Assembly: GCA_937992195.1 (NCBI GenBank)
Contig: CALKKV010000017.1
Coordinates: 1-64,000 of the forward strand
Direction of reading: 5' to 3'
From: an uncultured Gammaproteobacteria bacterium
Lineage (GTDB): Bacteria; Pseudomonadota; Gammaproteobacteria; Arenicellales; Poriferihabitantaceae
DNA: 64,000 bases
Under the pieces are notes generated by a model. It made no database searches. It had not been told where the DNA came from and was given only the letters and a program-made list of their open reading frames with translations. Below, piece after piece: positions 26,107-34,839 of the stretch. Both the position numbers and the translations under genes were made by a program. Every line of letters begins with the position of its first letter. Within the stretch, counting starts at the first letter, position 1.

Positions 26107-26961
26107 ATGACTGACTTGTTCGAATTTAAAGCCGCGAAACGAAACTTCGCACTCATTGGAAACCCAGTGTCTCATAGCAAGTCACCGGTGATTCACAAGG
26201 CATTCGCATTGCAATGCGAAAAAAATATTGAATACGATCTTATCCAGGTTGATGTCGGTGGTTTCGACCAGGCGGTCAGTCACTTTAGCGCACATGGCGG
26301 AGCGGGATTAAATATAACCGCGCCGTTCAAGGTTGAAGCCTGGCAAATGTGCCAACGCGAGGGCAACGCGCTTACGGAGCGTGGTGAATTAGCCGAATCA
26401 ATAAACACCCTAAGCTTTCGTGAAGACGGCTCGGTTTTGGGTGACAATACCGATGGCATAGGCCTTGTCAGAGATATTGAGGATAATCTTGGTCACACAA
26501 TTTCTGGCAAACGTATTTTGCTCATCGGTGCCGGAGGCGCTTCGAGAGGTGCAATCGGACCGCTTCTGCAGGCATCTCCCAGCCATCTACATATCGTCAA
26601 TCGCACCGCGCAAAAGGCAACCCAGCTCGCGAGCCACTTTCAGTCAAGGGGAGAAGTATCCGGTGGCAGTCTCGACAGTGATACCAACACATTTGATCTA
26701 ATCATTAACGCCACCGCTGCAGGATTAAGCGGAAAGCTTCCCGGCATAGATCCCCAGAACGTTGGGGCTAACTCGGCGATTTATGACATGATGTACAGCA
26801 ATGAACCAACCACGTTTATGAAGTGGGCGTTGGATCAGGGCGCGGCACATGCCGTAGACGGTCTGGGTATGTTAGTCGAACAGGCGGCGGAAGCCTTTCG
26901 CCAGTGGCATGATGTAGCGCCCGACACGTCTAGCGTCATCGCTTCACTAAGAAAACAATAA
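26107..26961 (+). CDS. aroE: Shikimate dehydrogenase (AroE)
   Basis: This 284-residue enzyme reduces 3-dehydroshikimate to shikimate with NADPH in aromatic amino acid synthesis. The N-terminal shikimate site has IGNPVSHSKSPVIHKAF, and the catalytic lysine lies in NITAPFKVEAW. The DNTDGIGLVRDIE motif carries the second catalytic aspartate. The Rossmann dinucleotide loop is LLIGAGGASRGAI, and GLGMLVEQAAEAF ends the protein. It sits between the TPK-like gene and a 5'-nucleotidase gene, all on the plus strand with 9-bp and 2-bp gaps. Confidence 0.94.
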   Translation: MTDLFEFKAAKRNFALIGNPVSHSKSPVIHKAFALQCEKNIEYDLIQVDVGGFDQAVSHFSAHGGAGLNITAPFKVEAWQMCQREGNALTERGELAESINTLSFREDGSVLGDNTDGIGLVRDIEDNLGHTISGKRILLIGAGGASRGAIGPLLQASPSHLHIVNRTAQKATQLASHFQSRGEVSGGSLDSDTNTFDLIINATAAGLSGKLPGIDPQNVGANSAIYDMMYSNEPTTFMKWALDQGAAHAVDGLGMLVEQAAEAFRQWHDVAPDTSSVIASLRKQ

Positions 26962-26963
26962 CC

Positions 26964-27857
26964 ATGTCAAAACCCCAAAACACCAAACTGGTGATCGCGA
27001 TCTCGTCGCGCGCATTGTTTGATATGGAGAAAAGCCATCAGGTTTTTGTTGAGCAGGGTATCGAGGCTTATTGCCGCTATCAAATTGAACATGAAAACGA
27101 AACCCTGGAACCGGGAGTAGCCTTTTCCATGGTCAAAAAGTTTCTGGCATTAAATCAATCTGATCAACAGATGGTTGAGATTGTTTTGATTTCACGCAAT
27201 AGCGCTGACACGGGTTTGCGCGTATTTAATTCCATCGAACATTTCGATCTTGGTATCAGTCGCGCTGCCTTTACTGGCGGCGAATCGCCCTATCAATATG
27301 TTGCACCGTTTGGCGCAACGCTGTTTCTTTCTGCGGATCCGGAAGACGTAAGACAAGCGCTTGATTCTGGCATCGCTGCCGCAACCATCTTGCCTTCCCA
27401 GGGAGATGGATCTAACAATGAACGTCTAAAAATTGCCTTTGACGGCGATGCGGTTCTGTTCTCCGACGTTGCCGAACAGGTATATCAAAGCCATGGCCTC
27501 GAAGTATTTTCGGCAACGGAAAAAGAAGCCGCCAATGAGCCTTTACCTGGCGGGCCGTTTAAACCCGTGCTGTCCGCTTTACACGATATTCAGGTGCACT
27601 TTGGCTCAAAGGAGTCGCCGATCAGAACAGCGCTTATTACCGCTCGCTCTGCCCCTGCCCACGAGAGAGTGATACGTACCTTGCGTGCCTGGGATATCCG
27701 CATTGACGAAAGTTATTTTTTAGGTGGCATGGACAAGGGTCTTTTTCTACAGACCTTTGACGCGGATATTTTCTTCGACGACCAGAGCGGTCACTGTGAT
27801 TCAGCCAGGCAGTATGTACCTACAGGACACGTGCCGAGTGGTGTAAGCAACAATTGA
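26964..27857 (+). CDS. Cytosolic 5'-nucleotidase (PF06189 type)
   Basis: This 297-residue protein looks like the NT5C1-type 5'-nucleotidase family, which dephosphorylates nucleoside monophosphates such as AMP or IMP. Family features are the N-terminal LVIAISSRALFDMEKSHQVF and the HENETLEPGVAFSMVKKFLALN segment. VEIVLISRNSADTGLRVFNSI and FTGGESPYQY follow in the middle, with IAFDGDAVLFSD as a HAD-like Asp motif. The end is FLGGMDKGLFLQTFDADIFFDDQ. It starts 2 bp after aroE and is the last gene of this small operon. Confidence 0.88.
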   Translation: MSKPQNTKLVIAISSRALFDMEKSHQVFVEQGIEAYCRYQIEHENETLEPGVAFSMVKKFLALNQSDQQMVEIVLISRNSADTGLRVFNSIEHFDLGISRAAFTGGESPYQYVAPFGATLFLSADPEDVRQALDSGIAAATILPSQGDGSNNERLKIAFDGDAVLFSDVAEQVYQSHGLEVFSATEKEAANEPLPGGPFKPVLSALHDIQVHFGSKESPIRTALITARSAPAHERVIRTLRAWDIRIDESYFLGGMDKGLFLQTFDADIFFDDQSGHCDSARQYVPTGHVPSGVSNN

Positions 27858-27869
27858 TTGCTTGTCTTG

Positions 27870-27898
27870 TTTGCTTACAATGGTAGTTAGCAAGCAAA
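27870..27898. terminator. Convergent hairpin between nucleotidase and lysA
   Basis: TTTGCTTAC (27870-27878) pairs with GCAAGCAAA (27890-27898), with one mismatch. T or A runs lie on both sides, so it could act for both converging transcripts. Confidence 0.45.
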
Positions 27899-27912
27899 AC
27901 TTCTTTAACACC

Positions 27913-29169
27913 TCAAGAAGGTAAAACGCTTTCCCCTTCATACAGTTTCTGTAACGACTCCCTCTGGCGAATCAGATGTATCTGATCACCATCCACCATC
28001 ACTTCAGCAGGCCGAGGCCGGGCATTATAGTTAGAGGCCATTACCGCGCCATACGCTCCCGCTGAGCGGACCGCCAGAAGATCTCCGGATCGCACAGACA
28101 AGCTTCTGCTCTTACCAAGAAAATCACCGCTCTCACAGATCGGGCCGACTACGTTGTAACTCTTTTCCTCTACATCTGTTCTCTGACTGACCTGCACAAT
28201 TTCTTGATAAGCGTCGTATAGGGCCGGCCGAATCAAATCATTCATTCCTGCATCAACGATACAAAAATGCGTGCTTTCGGTAGATTTTAGAAAATTCACT
28301 TCGGTAAGCAATACCCCGGCATTTCCGACAATTGCTCTACCAGGCTCAATCGTGATCGGGATACTAATATTTCTTGACTGCAGCTGTTTGTGCAGTATCG
28401 ACCAATAGTCCGCCGGGCTTGGCGGTGTTTCATCGTGGTAGCGAATACCAAGACCGCCGCCAAAATCAATATGCTGAATCTCGACCCCTTGCTCGGCAAG
28501 CACCTCAATAAAATCCAGCACTTTACCCAACGCTTCATTGTATGGGCCAAGCTCGGTGAGCTGCGATCCAATGTGACAGGCGACACCGCTCACTTCGATA
28601 TTTGGATCTTGTTGCGCTTGTAGATAAACCGGCAGCGCCCTGTCCACAGGCAAACCAAACTTATTGTTGTGCAGGCCGGTCGAAATATAAGGATGAGTTT
28701 GGGCATCAACATCTGGATTGATACGCACAGAAACTGGCGCGACTTTGCCAAGCTCCGCGGCAACCGCGCTCAACGTTTCAAGCTCGCCTACGGACTCGAT
28801 GTTAAAACAACGCACACCGGCTTCGAGCGCAGCTCTCATTTCCCAAGGCTGCTTACATACGCCAGAGAAAACTGTTTTCGACGGATCGCCGCCTGCTTCG
28901 ATTACGCGCTGTAGCTCACCACCAGAAACGATATCAAAACCTGACCCAAGTCGCGCAAGCACGTTGATGATCGCCAGATTGCTGTTTGCCTTAACCGCAT
29001 AACAAACCAAGTGAGGGTAAGCACCGATTGCTTGATCGAAAGCATGCCAGTGACGTTCAAGGGTTGCGCGAGCGTAGACATAGCAAGGCGTCGATACCTT
29101 ACTCGCAACTTTGCTAAGCGGCACTTGTTCGGCGAACAGCTCGCCGTTTTGGTACTGAAAATGATCCAT
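27913..29169 (-). CDS. lysA: Diaminopimelate decarboxylase (LysA)
   Basis: This 418-residue PLP enzyme makes the last step of lysine synthesis by decarboxylating meso-diaminopimelate. The PLP lysine is in LVCYAVKANSNLAI near residue 60. Glycine-rich phosphate-binding and substrate residues appear in HIDFGGGLGIRY and EPGRAIVGNAG. The dimer-contributed Cys is in GPICESGDFLGK. AVRSAGAYGAVMASNYN near the C-terminus is typical. It lies downstream of lptM on the same strand, as in other gammaproteobacteria. dapF, which usually follows, is absent here. Confidence 0.96.
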   Translation of the reverse strand: MDHFQYQNGELFAEQVPLSKVASKVSTPCYVYARATLERHWHAFDQAIGAYPHLVCYAVKANSNLAIINVLARLGSGFDIVSGGELQRVIEAGGDPSKTVFSGVCKQPWEMRAALEAGVRCFNIESVGELETLSAVAAELGKVAPVSVRINPDVDAQTHPYISTGLHNNKFGLPVDRALPVYLQAQQDPNIEVSGVACHIGSQLTELGPYNEALGKVLDFIEVLAEQGVEIQHIDFGGGLGIRYHDETPPSPADYWSILHKQLQSRNISIPITIEPGRAIVGNAGVLLTEVNFLKSTESTHFCIVDAGMNDLIRPALYDAYQEIVQVSQRTDVEEKSYNVVGPICESGDFLGKSRSLSVRSGDLLAVRSAGAYGAVMASNYNARPRPAEVMVDGDQIHLIRQRESLQKLYEGESVLPS

Positions 29170-29319
29170 CGGGGTTTCGTTCGCGTCAATCGTAACAAGG
29201 TCAGCGCACCGAATTCAGCCGCCTTCTGGTATGGTTTTGAAGAGTCAGTGGTTAAGTGTACGGCAGACTCAATATGTAAACTGAAGCCGGGCGTTTCACC
29301 TAACCAGAAGTACTAACCC

Positions 29320-29454
29320 TTAGCCCTCACTGTTTTCTTTTTCTTCCTCAGCGGTTTCACCGCCAGGAATATAGAGATCGCCTTTTTGTCCGCATCCAGC
29401 GAGGAGCACCACCAGGGATGCAGCAATCATTATCGATCCAAGCCATTTTTTCAT
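29320..29454 (-). CDS. lptM: LPS translocon maturation chaperone LptM (YifL family lipoprotein)
   Basis: This short gene encodes 44 residues: a signal peptide, the lipobox LAGCGQKGDLYIP and a charged Glu-rich tail. LxGCGxKGxLYxP is the signature of YifL/LptM, an outer-membrane lipoprotein that helps mature the LptD-LptE pore through its disulfide bonds. The adjacent upstream ATG at 29457 could add one Met. The gene lies directly upstream of lysA, its usual neighbour, which supports the call. Confidence 0.9.
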   Translation of the reverse strand: MKKWLGSIMIAASLVVLLAGCGQKGDLYIPGGETAEEEKENSEG

Positions 29455-29546
29455 CATCTTGCCAATCTTCCGCCAGGCTCTCAAGCCTCGAGTTAAGTTA
29501 TAGGATAGTGCATGCGCCTCAATCAGCCCAAATTCTGCAGGTATTG

Positions 29547-30947
29547 TTAATGCCGTGCAGCGAGCAGTTTTGCCGCTTCAATAGCCGCCATTTTAACCTG
29601 CTCTGGGGCTGTTCCACCAATATGATTTCTCGCCTTGACAGAACCTTCTACCGTGAGCACATCATAAACATCAGATTCAATGCTTTCAGAGTGGTGTTGC
29701 AGCTGTGAGAGCGGGATCTGATCGAGAGATACCTGGTCTGCGATCGCCATGCCAACGACTTTTCCCACAACCTCGTGGGCATCGCGAAACGCTATTCCTT
29801 TTCTTACTAGATAGTCGGCAAGATCGGTGGCCGTGGAATAGCCGTCAGCTGCAGCCTTATACATGTTCTCTGTTTTAAACCTCACTTGAGGAAACATCGC
29901 CGCCAGCACCTCAAGGCAGATTGTGCAGGTGTCCAATGTGTCAAACATGGGTTCTTTGTCTTCCTGATTATCCCGGTTGTAGGTCAGCGGTTGACCCTTC
30001 ATCAGAGTCAGCAAGGCAACCAGATTACCACTCACCCGCCCGGCTTTACCGCGAATTAACTCCGCCACATCCGGGTTCTTTTTCTGCGGCATAATGCTGG
30101 AGCCAGTGCAGAAGCCATCGCCTAAATCCACAAAATCAAAGTTGCCTCCGGACCATAGAACAAGCTCTTCAGCGATCCGAGATAAATGCACGCTAAGTAA
30201 TGCTGCGTGGGCGTTAAACTCAATCACGAAGTCTCGGTCTGAGACCGCATCCAGGCTGTTATTTGACGGCAAATCAAAACCCAGCGCATCCGAAGTCATT
30301 TGCCGGTCAATAGGATAGCTGGTGCCCGCCAGTGCAGCCGAGCCGAGCGGGCATATATTGATGCGCTTACGACAATCTTGCAGCCGTTCATAATCCCTCT
30401 GCAGCATTTGATTCCACGCAAGAAGGTGGTGGCCGAGAGTTACAGGCTGTGCACTTTGCATATGGGTATATCCCGGAATAATATGCGCCGAGTGCGCTTT
30501 GGCGAGGTCGACCAGGGCCTGCTGCAGTCGAGTAAGTATCTCGCACAGATTATCCACGCCGCCCCTCAGGTAGAGGCGCATATCGGTTGCAACCTGGTCA
30601 TTTCTTGAGCGGCCGGTATGCAGCTTTTTCCCAGCCTCGCCAATTCTTTCAGTCAGCGCCGCTTCGATGTTCATATGCACATCCTCGAGCTCGGGAGCCC
30701 ATTTGAAAGCACCCTCCTCAATTTCAGCAAGAATCTGCTGGAATCCAGACTCGATATCTTGCAAATCCTTTTTGCTCAATACGCCAACCTTGGTCAACAT
30801 TCGCGCATGGGCCAAAGAGCCCTGAATATCCTGCGAATACAGTCGCCAATCAAAATCTACTGAAGAGGAAAATGCCTCCATCAGGCTGTCAGTGGAACCG
30901 CTAAAACGGCCGCCCCACAGCTTTTTCTGAGTATCAGAATGTTTCAT
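29547..30947 (-). CDS. argH: Argininosuccinate lyase (ArgH)
   Basis: This 466-residue enzyme of the fumarase/aspartase superfamily splits argininosuccinate into arginine and fumarate. It begins with [28 protein letters not shown]. The tetramer signature loop is [20 protein letters not shown] around residue 285, and the catalytic His region is [12 protein letters not shown]. The length is normal. It is divergent from the small-RNA candidate and the algZ-algR pair, the same relative layout as in Pseudomonas. Confidence 0.96.
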   Translation of the reverse strand: MKHSDTQKKLWGGRFSGSTDSLMEAFSSSVDFDWRLYSQDIQGSLAHARMLTKVGVLSKKDLQDIESGFQQILAEIEEGAFKWAPELEDVHMNIEAALTERIGEAGKKLHTGRSRNDQVATDMRLYLRGGVDNLCEILTRLQQALVDLAKAHSAHIIPGYTHMQSAQPVTLGHHLLAWNQMLQRDYERLQDCRKRINICPLGSAALAGTSYPIDRQMTSDALGFDLPSNNSLDAVSDRDFVIEFNAHAALLSVHLSRIAEELVLWSGGNFDFVDLGDGFCTGSSIMPQKKNPDVAELIRGKAGRVSGNLVALLTLMKGQPLTYNRDNQEDKEPMFDTLDTCTICLEVLAAMFPQVRFKTENMYKAAADGYSTATDLADYLVRKGIAFRDAHEVVGKVVGMAIADQVSLDQIPLSQLQHHSESIESDVYDVLTVEGSVKARNHIGGTAPEQVKMAAIEAAKLLAARH

Positions 30948-31042
30948 AAAGTCTATTTTTAACGTTTGCTAAGGCGTATTTGGAATTCGGTCAGTGAAGA
31001 ACGACTGCTCAACTGAAAAAAACTACCATTTATCGGAAAGAT

Positions 31043-31071
31043 TTGAAAAACAACAATGACTGTAGTCTACT
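31043..31071 (+). promoter_or_regulatory. Sigma-70-like promoter for the small RNA candidate
   Basis: TTGAAA (31043-31048), a 17-bp spacer and TCTACT (31066-31071) form a plausible sigma-70 promoter, with 5/6 and 4/6 matches. Transcription would start at about 31078-31080. Confidence 0.4.
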
Positions 31072-31078
31072 GGAACAG

Positions 31079-31192
31079 CGGGTAGGTCGAACCACTCGCT
31101 AGTCGGGTCTTTACCCCCTTCAGCAGAACCCCCATTCTGTTCGACCCGATCAAATAATTCTACTCCCCTGCTTTTGCAGGGGAGTTTTTTTT
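31079..31192 (+). ncRNA. Candidate structured small RNA between argH and algZ
   Basis: No protein frame fits this stretch, yet it is rich in paired segments and ends in a strong terminator. GGTCGAAC (31085-31092) is fully complementary to GTTCGACC (31139-31146). TCGGGTC (31103-31109) is fully complementary to GACCCGA (31143-31149). The two pairings exclude each other. An inner CAGAA/TTCTG hairpin (31124-31139) shows CCCCCA in its loop, and a second ACCCCC lies at 31113-31118. Such C-rich loops are typical of RNAs that pair with ribosome-binding sites. The expected size is about 115 nt. I recognise no known RNA family. Confidence 0.55.
31163..31192 (+). terminator. Strong rho-independent terminator
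   Basis: A perfect 9-bp stem CTCCCCTGC/GCAGGGGAG with a TTTT loop is followed by eight T. It works only in the plus direction, where no protein gene precedes it. This is the main argument for the small RNA. Confidence 0.85.
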
Positions 31193-31565
31193 GTCTGGTT
31201 GAAAAATCACGGGTGGCGTCATCTCGGGACTGCATTCAGCTGGATAATATTCGCTCAAACGGTTACATACCAATCTATATTTGCTGGTTTTTGGTTTTAC
31301 CATCGCTTTTCTGGCGGATCAGCGACCCTGACGACCGTTCAAAGTGAGAAATTTCCTCAAAAATGCCGGATTATGGCGATATACTCGCCTACACTCTCCC
31401 TTACCCTTTGCTAATAGCTGTTCCAGCTGGAGACGCGGTTGAAATCCAATATGCCCAAGGTAAGAGAATATGGTAGTTTATGAGCTGAAGGAACAACAAT
31501 AAGTCGGCCACATTCCTGTATACGTGGATCTTACGTTTTCAACTAATTAAAAACACCTCGGGGTT
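31193..31565. other. Leader/promoter region of algZ without a gene
   Basis: About 370 bp separate the small-RNA terminator from the algZ start. Short open frames occur, but none has a ribosome site or recognisable sequence. The region presumably carries the algZ-algR promoter, and no clear -35/-10 pair stands out. Confidence 0.5.
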
Positions 31566-32603
31566 TTGGTCAACGATCACTTCCAACTTAATTTTGCTAA
31601 AGGCGGGTTTCCTATAAGGTTTACCTGCACGGCTTTGCTCGGCCTGCTACTTTGCTGGGCAATGTATTTGAGCGCAAATTGGCAAACACCCATTTTGATG
31701 GAATCGGTTATCGGCCATTTACTGATGATTACGGTGTTTGTTGTCGCTTCGCTTTTGCTTATCCATTTTTTCAACGACACAATCGGCCAGATGAGTCCGC
31801 TCTGGGGCATTTGTTTGGCCTGGCTACTAACTGTGCTTGTCGCTGTTGGGATCTACATTGTGATTTTCCTGCTTGCGGGGCGCTACGGCACGGAATCAAG
31901 TATTCCTATCTTGCGTTACGTTCAGGTTCAGGCTCCACACAAGCTAATGATTTTCGCCTTATTGCTGGGATTTCCCTACTTTTGGACGGAAAGAGAAACT
32001 TACACCGCCAAAGCGCTGGTCAAGTCTACAAACTCAGATCAGTTTACTAACCTCGGTTTCCGAATTCGCCCCCATTTTCTTTTCAATACACTGAATAGCG
32101 TGGCGCACTTGATTAGCTTGCATCCGGCACGAGCAGAAAAAGCGCTATATAATCTCGCTGACGTGTTTCGAGTAGTAATGGCTGACAAAAGAGATTTGGT
32201 GCCGTTAAAAGCCGAACTAGAGCTAGCCGACAAATACCTGTTTTTGGAGAAGACGCGACTCGGAGAAAGACTGCAGGTAGCCACCAAAGTAGATCCCCAT
32301 GCGCTTGGAGTAATGGTTCCGGTATTATTACTGCAACCATTGTTAGAGAACGCGGTCTATCACGGAATTGAGACGCGATTTAAAGGCGGCAGAATTAATA
32401 TGAGCGTGCAAGTTATCGACAAACACCTCATTATTCAGATAACAAACCCGTTGCCTGAAGGCAGCATTAAGCGAAGCAGCGGTAACAAGGTAGCACAGGA
32501 AAACTTAAGAGAGAGGATTTACCGAACATTTGGAGCGCGCGGCACATTCGATGCATATGAGGCGGACGAAAGATATACCGTGACTCTTCGGTTTCCCCTT
32601 TGA
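31566..32603 (+). CDS. algZ: LytS/AlgZ-type sensor histidine kinase
   Basis: This 345-residue protein has a TTG start and four to five membrane helices in the first 140 residues. The His_kinase segment follows: GFRIRPHFLFNTLNSVAHLIS carries the phospho-accepting His in the PHFLFN motif. The ATP-binding N box is LLLQPLLENAVYHGIE. The glycine box is degenerate (SSGNKVAQENLRERIY), as in Pseudomonas AlgZ/FimS. The adjacent response regulator gene and the divergent argH support the name. In Pseudomonas this pair controls alginate and type IV pili. The targets here are unknown. Confidence 0.87.
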   Translation: MVNDHFQLNFAKGGFPIRFTCTALLGLLLCWAMYLSANWQTPILMESVIGHLLMITVFVVASLLLIHFFNDTIGQMSPLWGICLAWLLTVLVAVGIYIVIFLLAGRYGTESSIPILRYVQVQAPHKLMIFALLLGFPYFWTERETYTAKALVKSTNSDQFTNLGFRIRPHFLFNTLNSVAHLISLHPARAEKALYNLADVFRVVMADKRDLVPLKAELELADKYLFLEKTRLGERLQVATKVDPHALGVMVPVLLLQPLLENAVYHGIETRFKGGRINMSVQVIDKHLIIQITNPLPEGSIKRSSGNKVAQENLRERIYRTFGARGTFDAYEADERYTVTLRFPL

Positions 32604-32772
32604 AAACATTCGATGGACTTATATGCTCTGTGAAGGGGGCGATAGTTCGAAAGCCGGGCGCAGCTTTATTAAAAGCTTGCAACTGTCGAGTTGTTATAGA
32701 GCGATCTGTATGAATGGAATTCAAAAACAGGCGTAAAGTTGATGCAGGACGTAAAAATATATTGATAAGAAA

Positions 32773-33510
32773 ATGAAGTATTTAATAATTGACGACGAGT
32801 TTCTCGCAAGAGCGAGACTGAAAGAGCTGCTGCTTCGTATTGACCCGAATGCAGAAGTGTTTGAAGCCGAAAATGGTCAACAGGCGATAGACTTTTGTGA
32901 GAAGCACCGGCCGGATACAGCGTTAGTAGACATTCGAATGCCCGGTATTAGCGGTATTGAGCTGGTATACCACTTCTCGGCATTAGAGAATACGCCGGCA
33001 GTGATCTTTACAACCGCCTATAGTGAATACGCGCTGGAGGCATTTGATGCCAATGCTATTGACTATCTTTTGAAGCCAGTGCAAATCGATCGTTTGAAGC
33101 GGGCTTTGCTAAAGGCAAACCCCATCAGTGAATCACAAACCCAATCGTTGCGTAAAAACTCTCGCAGCATGCATATTTCGATCAGTCAAAAGGGCAAAAT
33201 AAAACTAGTCCCTATCCAAAATATTTGTTACCTGAAGGCTGAAAATAAATACGTTATGGTGAAAACTCCGAATGAAGAGTTTTTGATGAATGAAACATTA
33301 AATAACCTTGAGACTGAGCTCGGCGAGAGTTTTCTTCGGGTTCATCGCAATGCCCTGATCTCTACTGAACATCTCGAAGGGCTGGAGAAAAATGAGGACG
33401 GGCAGTGGTGTGTCTTTTTTCGCGGCATCGACGACACAGTCGAAATAAGCCGCCGCCAGACACCAACTATACGTGCCTGGTTAAAGAGCCGCGGCCTGGA
33501 TCAGTCATAA
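32773..33510 (+). CDS. algR: LytTR-family response regulator (AlgR-like)
   Basis: This 245-residue regulator starts with a receiver domain with acidic pocket IIDDEF and phospho-acceptor Asp53 in ALVDIRMPG. The switch threonine lies in VIFTTAYSEYALEAF and the lysine in LLKPVQ. It ends with a LytTR DNA-binding domain (KGKIKLVPIQNICYLKAENKYVMV ... SFLRVHRNALIS). It is expected to bind paired direct repeats upstream of its targets. It lies 169 bp after algZ. hemC, the next gene in Pseudomonas, is absent and a convergent glutaredoxin gene follows instead. Confidence 0.92.
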   Translation: MKYLIIDDEFLARARLKELLLRIDPNAEVFEAENGQQAIDFCEKHRPDTALVDIRMPGISGIELVYHFSALENTPAVIFTTAYSEYALEAFDANAIDYLLKPVQIDRLKRALLKANPISESQTQSLRKNSRSMHISISQKGKIKLVPIQNICYLKAENKYVMVKTPNEEFLMNETLNNLETELGESFLRVHRNALISTEHLEGLEKNEDGQWCVFFRGIDDTVEISRRQTPTIRAWLKSRGLDQS

Positions 33511-33617
33511 ACGATTGAACCACCGAAAAACAAACCACCTGTTCCACCGGCAGTGATCTACGCATAATCCCACTGCTAATTTATTTTAGAACTGATTTAG
33601 AAATGATTGTCCGGATA

Positions 33618-33890
33618 TCAACTCGCTGAACCGGCATTAGACTGGATATAATTAACGATATCAGAAGACTCCGGCATCCAGCGGGCATCACCTCCATCTT
33701 GATTAATTTTAAGAACAGGCACGGTTGTGCGGCCTGTCGCGCTTACGAGTTCTTTTTCAAACGCGGGCTCCTGCCAAATATTGCGAATCTCGAGCTTAAC
33801 TCCAAGCTCATCTGCAGCACGTAAGACACGATTGCAGTACATACAATAGTCTCGAATGTACAACGTAAGATCTGTGTTTTCGTTCGTCAT
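33618..33890 (-). CDS. Glutaredoxin-family protein
   Basis: This 90-residue thioredoxin-fold protein has the active-site motif CMYC in LYIRDYCMYCNRVLRAADELGV near residues 16-19, and the cis-proline TVPVL near residue 57. The glutathione-binding end is MPESSDIVNYIQ. It probably reduces disulfides or glutathionylated proteins in the cytoplasm. The CxYC form is that of dithiol glutaredoxins rather than of the CGFS iron-sulfur carriers. It is convergent with algR. The next minus-strand gene upstream is the sirtuin. Confidence 0.88.
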   Translation of the reverse strand: MTNENTDLTLYIRDYCMYCNRVLRAADELGVKLEIRNIWQEPAFEKELVSATGRTTVPVLKINQDGGDARWMPESSDIVNYIQSNAGSAS

Positions 33891-34005
33891 TGTCTCTTTC
33901 TATCAAATAATTATTTCTGAGCATCCGACCATGTATCTCTCGGTAAATTCCCCGGAGTTGAGCTCAATAGCGCCATTATACCCAGCTTTAGCGCCGAACC
34001 CTCGA

Positions 34006-34830
34006 TCACTGCAATAATGTTTCCAGGGCAGATAAGGTCGCCACACAATCTTCCTCTATTTTCAACGTAAACAATTCATCGGCCCTGGTCTTGCCCTGAT
34101 TAAAAGCAACGATTGGCTTTTTCAAAGAGGCAGCTTGCCTACAAAATCGGTAGCCGGAATAAACCATCAAAGAAGACCCGATTACCATCAAGACATCGCA
34201 TGACTCTATCGCGCGGCTTACCAACTGCACATTTTCAATTGGTACCGCGCCCCCAAAAAATACAACGTCAGGCATAATCACTCCGCCACATTCCGGGCAG
34301 ACGGGTATCTTGACCTTGCTCACTATCTTTTCAGCTACCGCAGCGTCTCCATCTGGGGCCAACTCTGCCCGGATATCACCCAAAAAAGGATTCGATTCGA
34401 GCAGCTCCTGTTGAATCTCTGATCGCTCAAAACCCGCCTTACAATCGAGGCAGCTTACGCGGTCTAAACGACCGTGCAGATCAATCACCCGCTGTTGTCC
34501 CGCCTTTTGATGCAGCCGGTCTACATTTTGTGTAACCAATAACGAAATCAATCCAGAACGCTCTAAGCGTGCAAGAATCTGGTGTGCATCATTGGGTTTG
34601 GCCCTCGCCACCGCGGGCCAGCCAACAGCGCTTCTCGCCCAATACCGCTGCCTTTTAGAGGGGTTGTCAAGAAACTCTTGATGTTGAATCGGCTCACTGC
34701 CCAACCATTTTCCGCTGTGATCACGATAAGGCGGTATGCCGGACTGAATACTAATCCCCGCGCCAGTTAGCACCACGACATTGGCGTTATTCTTAACAAG
34801 AGCGGTTAGCACTTCAAACGACGTCTCCAC
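34006..34830 (-). CDS. Sir2-family NAD-dependent protein deacylase
   Basis: This 274-residue sirtuin removes acyl groups from lysines using NAD+. The NAD-binding motif is VVLTGAGISIQSGIPPYRD, followed by LVTQNVDRLHQKAG and the catalytic His in DLHGRL. A four-Cys zinc ribbon is visible (CLDCK and CPECGG). The end of the core is VMVIGSSLMVYSGYRF. The GIPPYRD spacing resembles the SIRT4-like class. It occupies the position next to the oxidase-assembly genes where many relatives have ctaA. The gap to the next gene upstream is 9 bp. Confidence 0.92.
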   Translation of the reverse strand: METSFEVLTALVKNNANVVVLTGAGISIQSGIPPYRDHSGKWLGSEPIQHQEFLDNPSKRQRYWARSAVGWPAVARAKPNDAHQILARLERSGLISLLVTQNVDRLHQKAGQQRVIDLHGRLDRVSCLDCKAGFERSEIQQELLESNPFLGDIRAELAPDGDAAVAEKIVSKVKIPVCPECGGVIMPDVVFFGGAVPIENVQLVSRAIESCDVLMVIGSSLMVYSGYRFCRQAASLKKPIVAFNQGKTRADELFTLKIEEDCVATLSALETLLQ

Positions 34831-34839
34831 CGTTCCAGG

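Noticed and set aside
31199..31414. Short plus-strand frame (71 codons) before algZ
   Set aside because: It has no ribosome site or recognisable sequence. It is better read as leader DNA.
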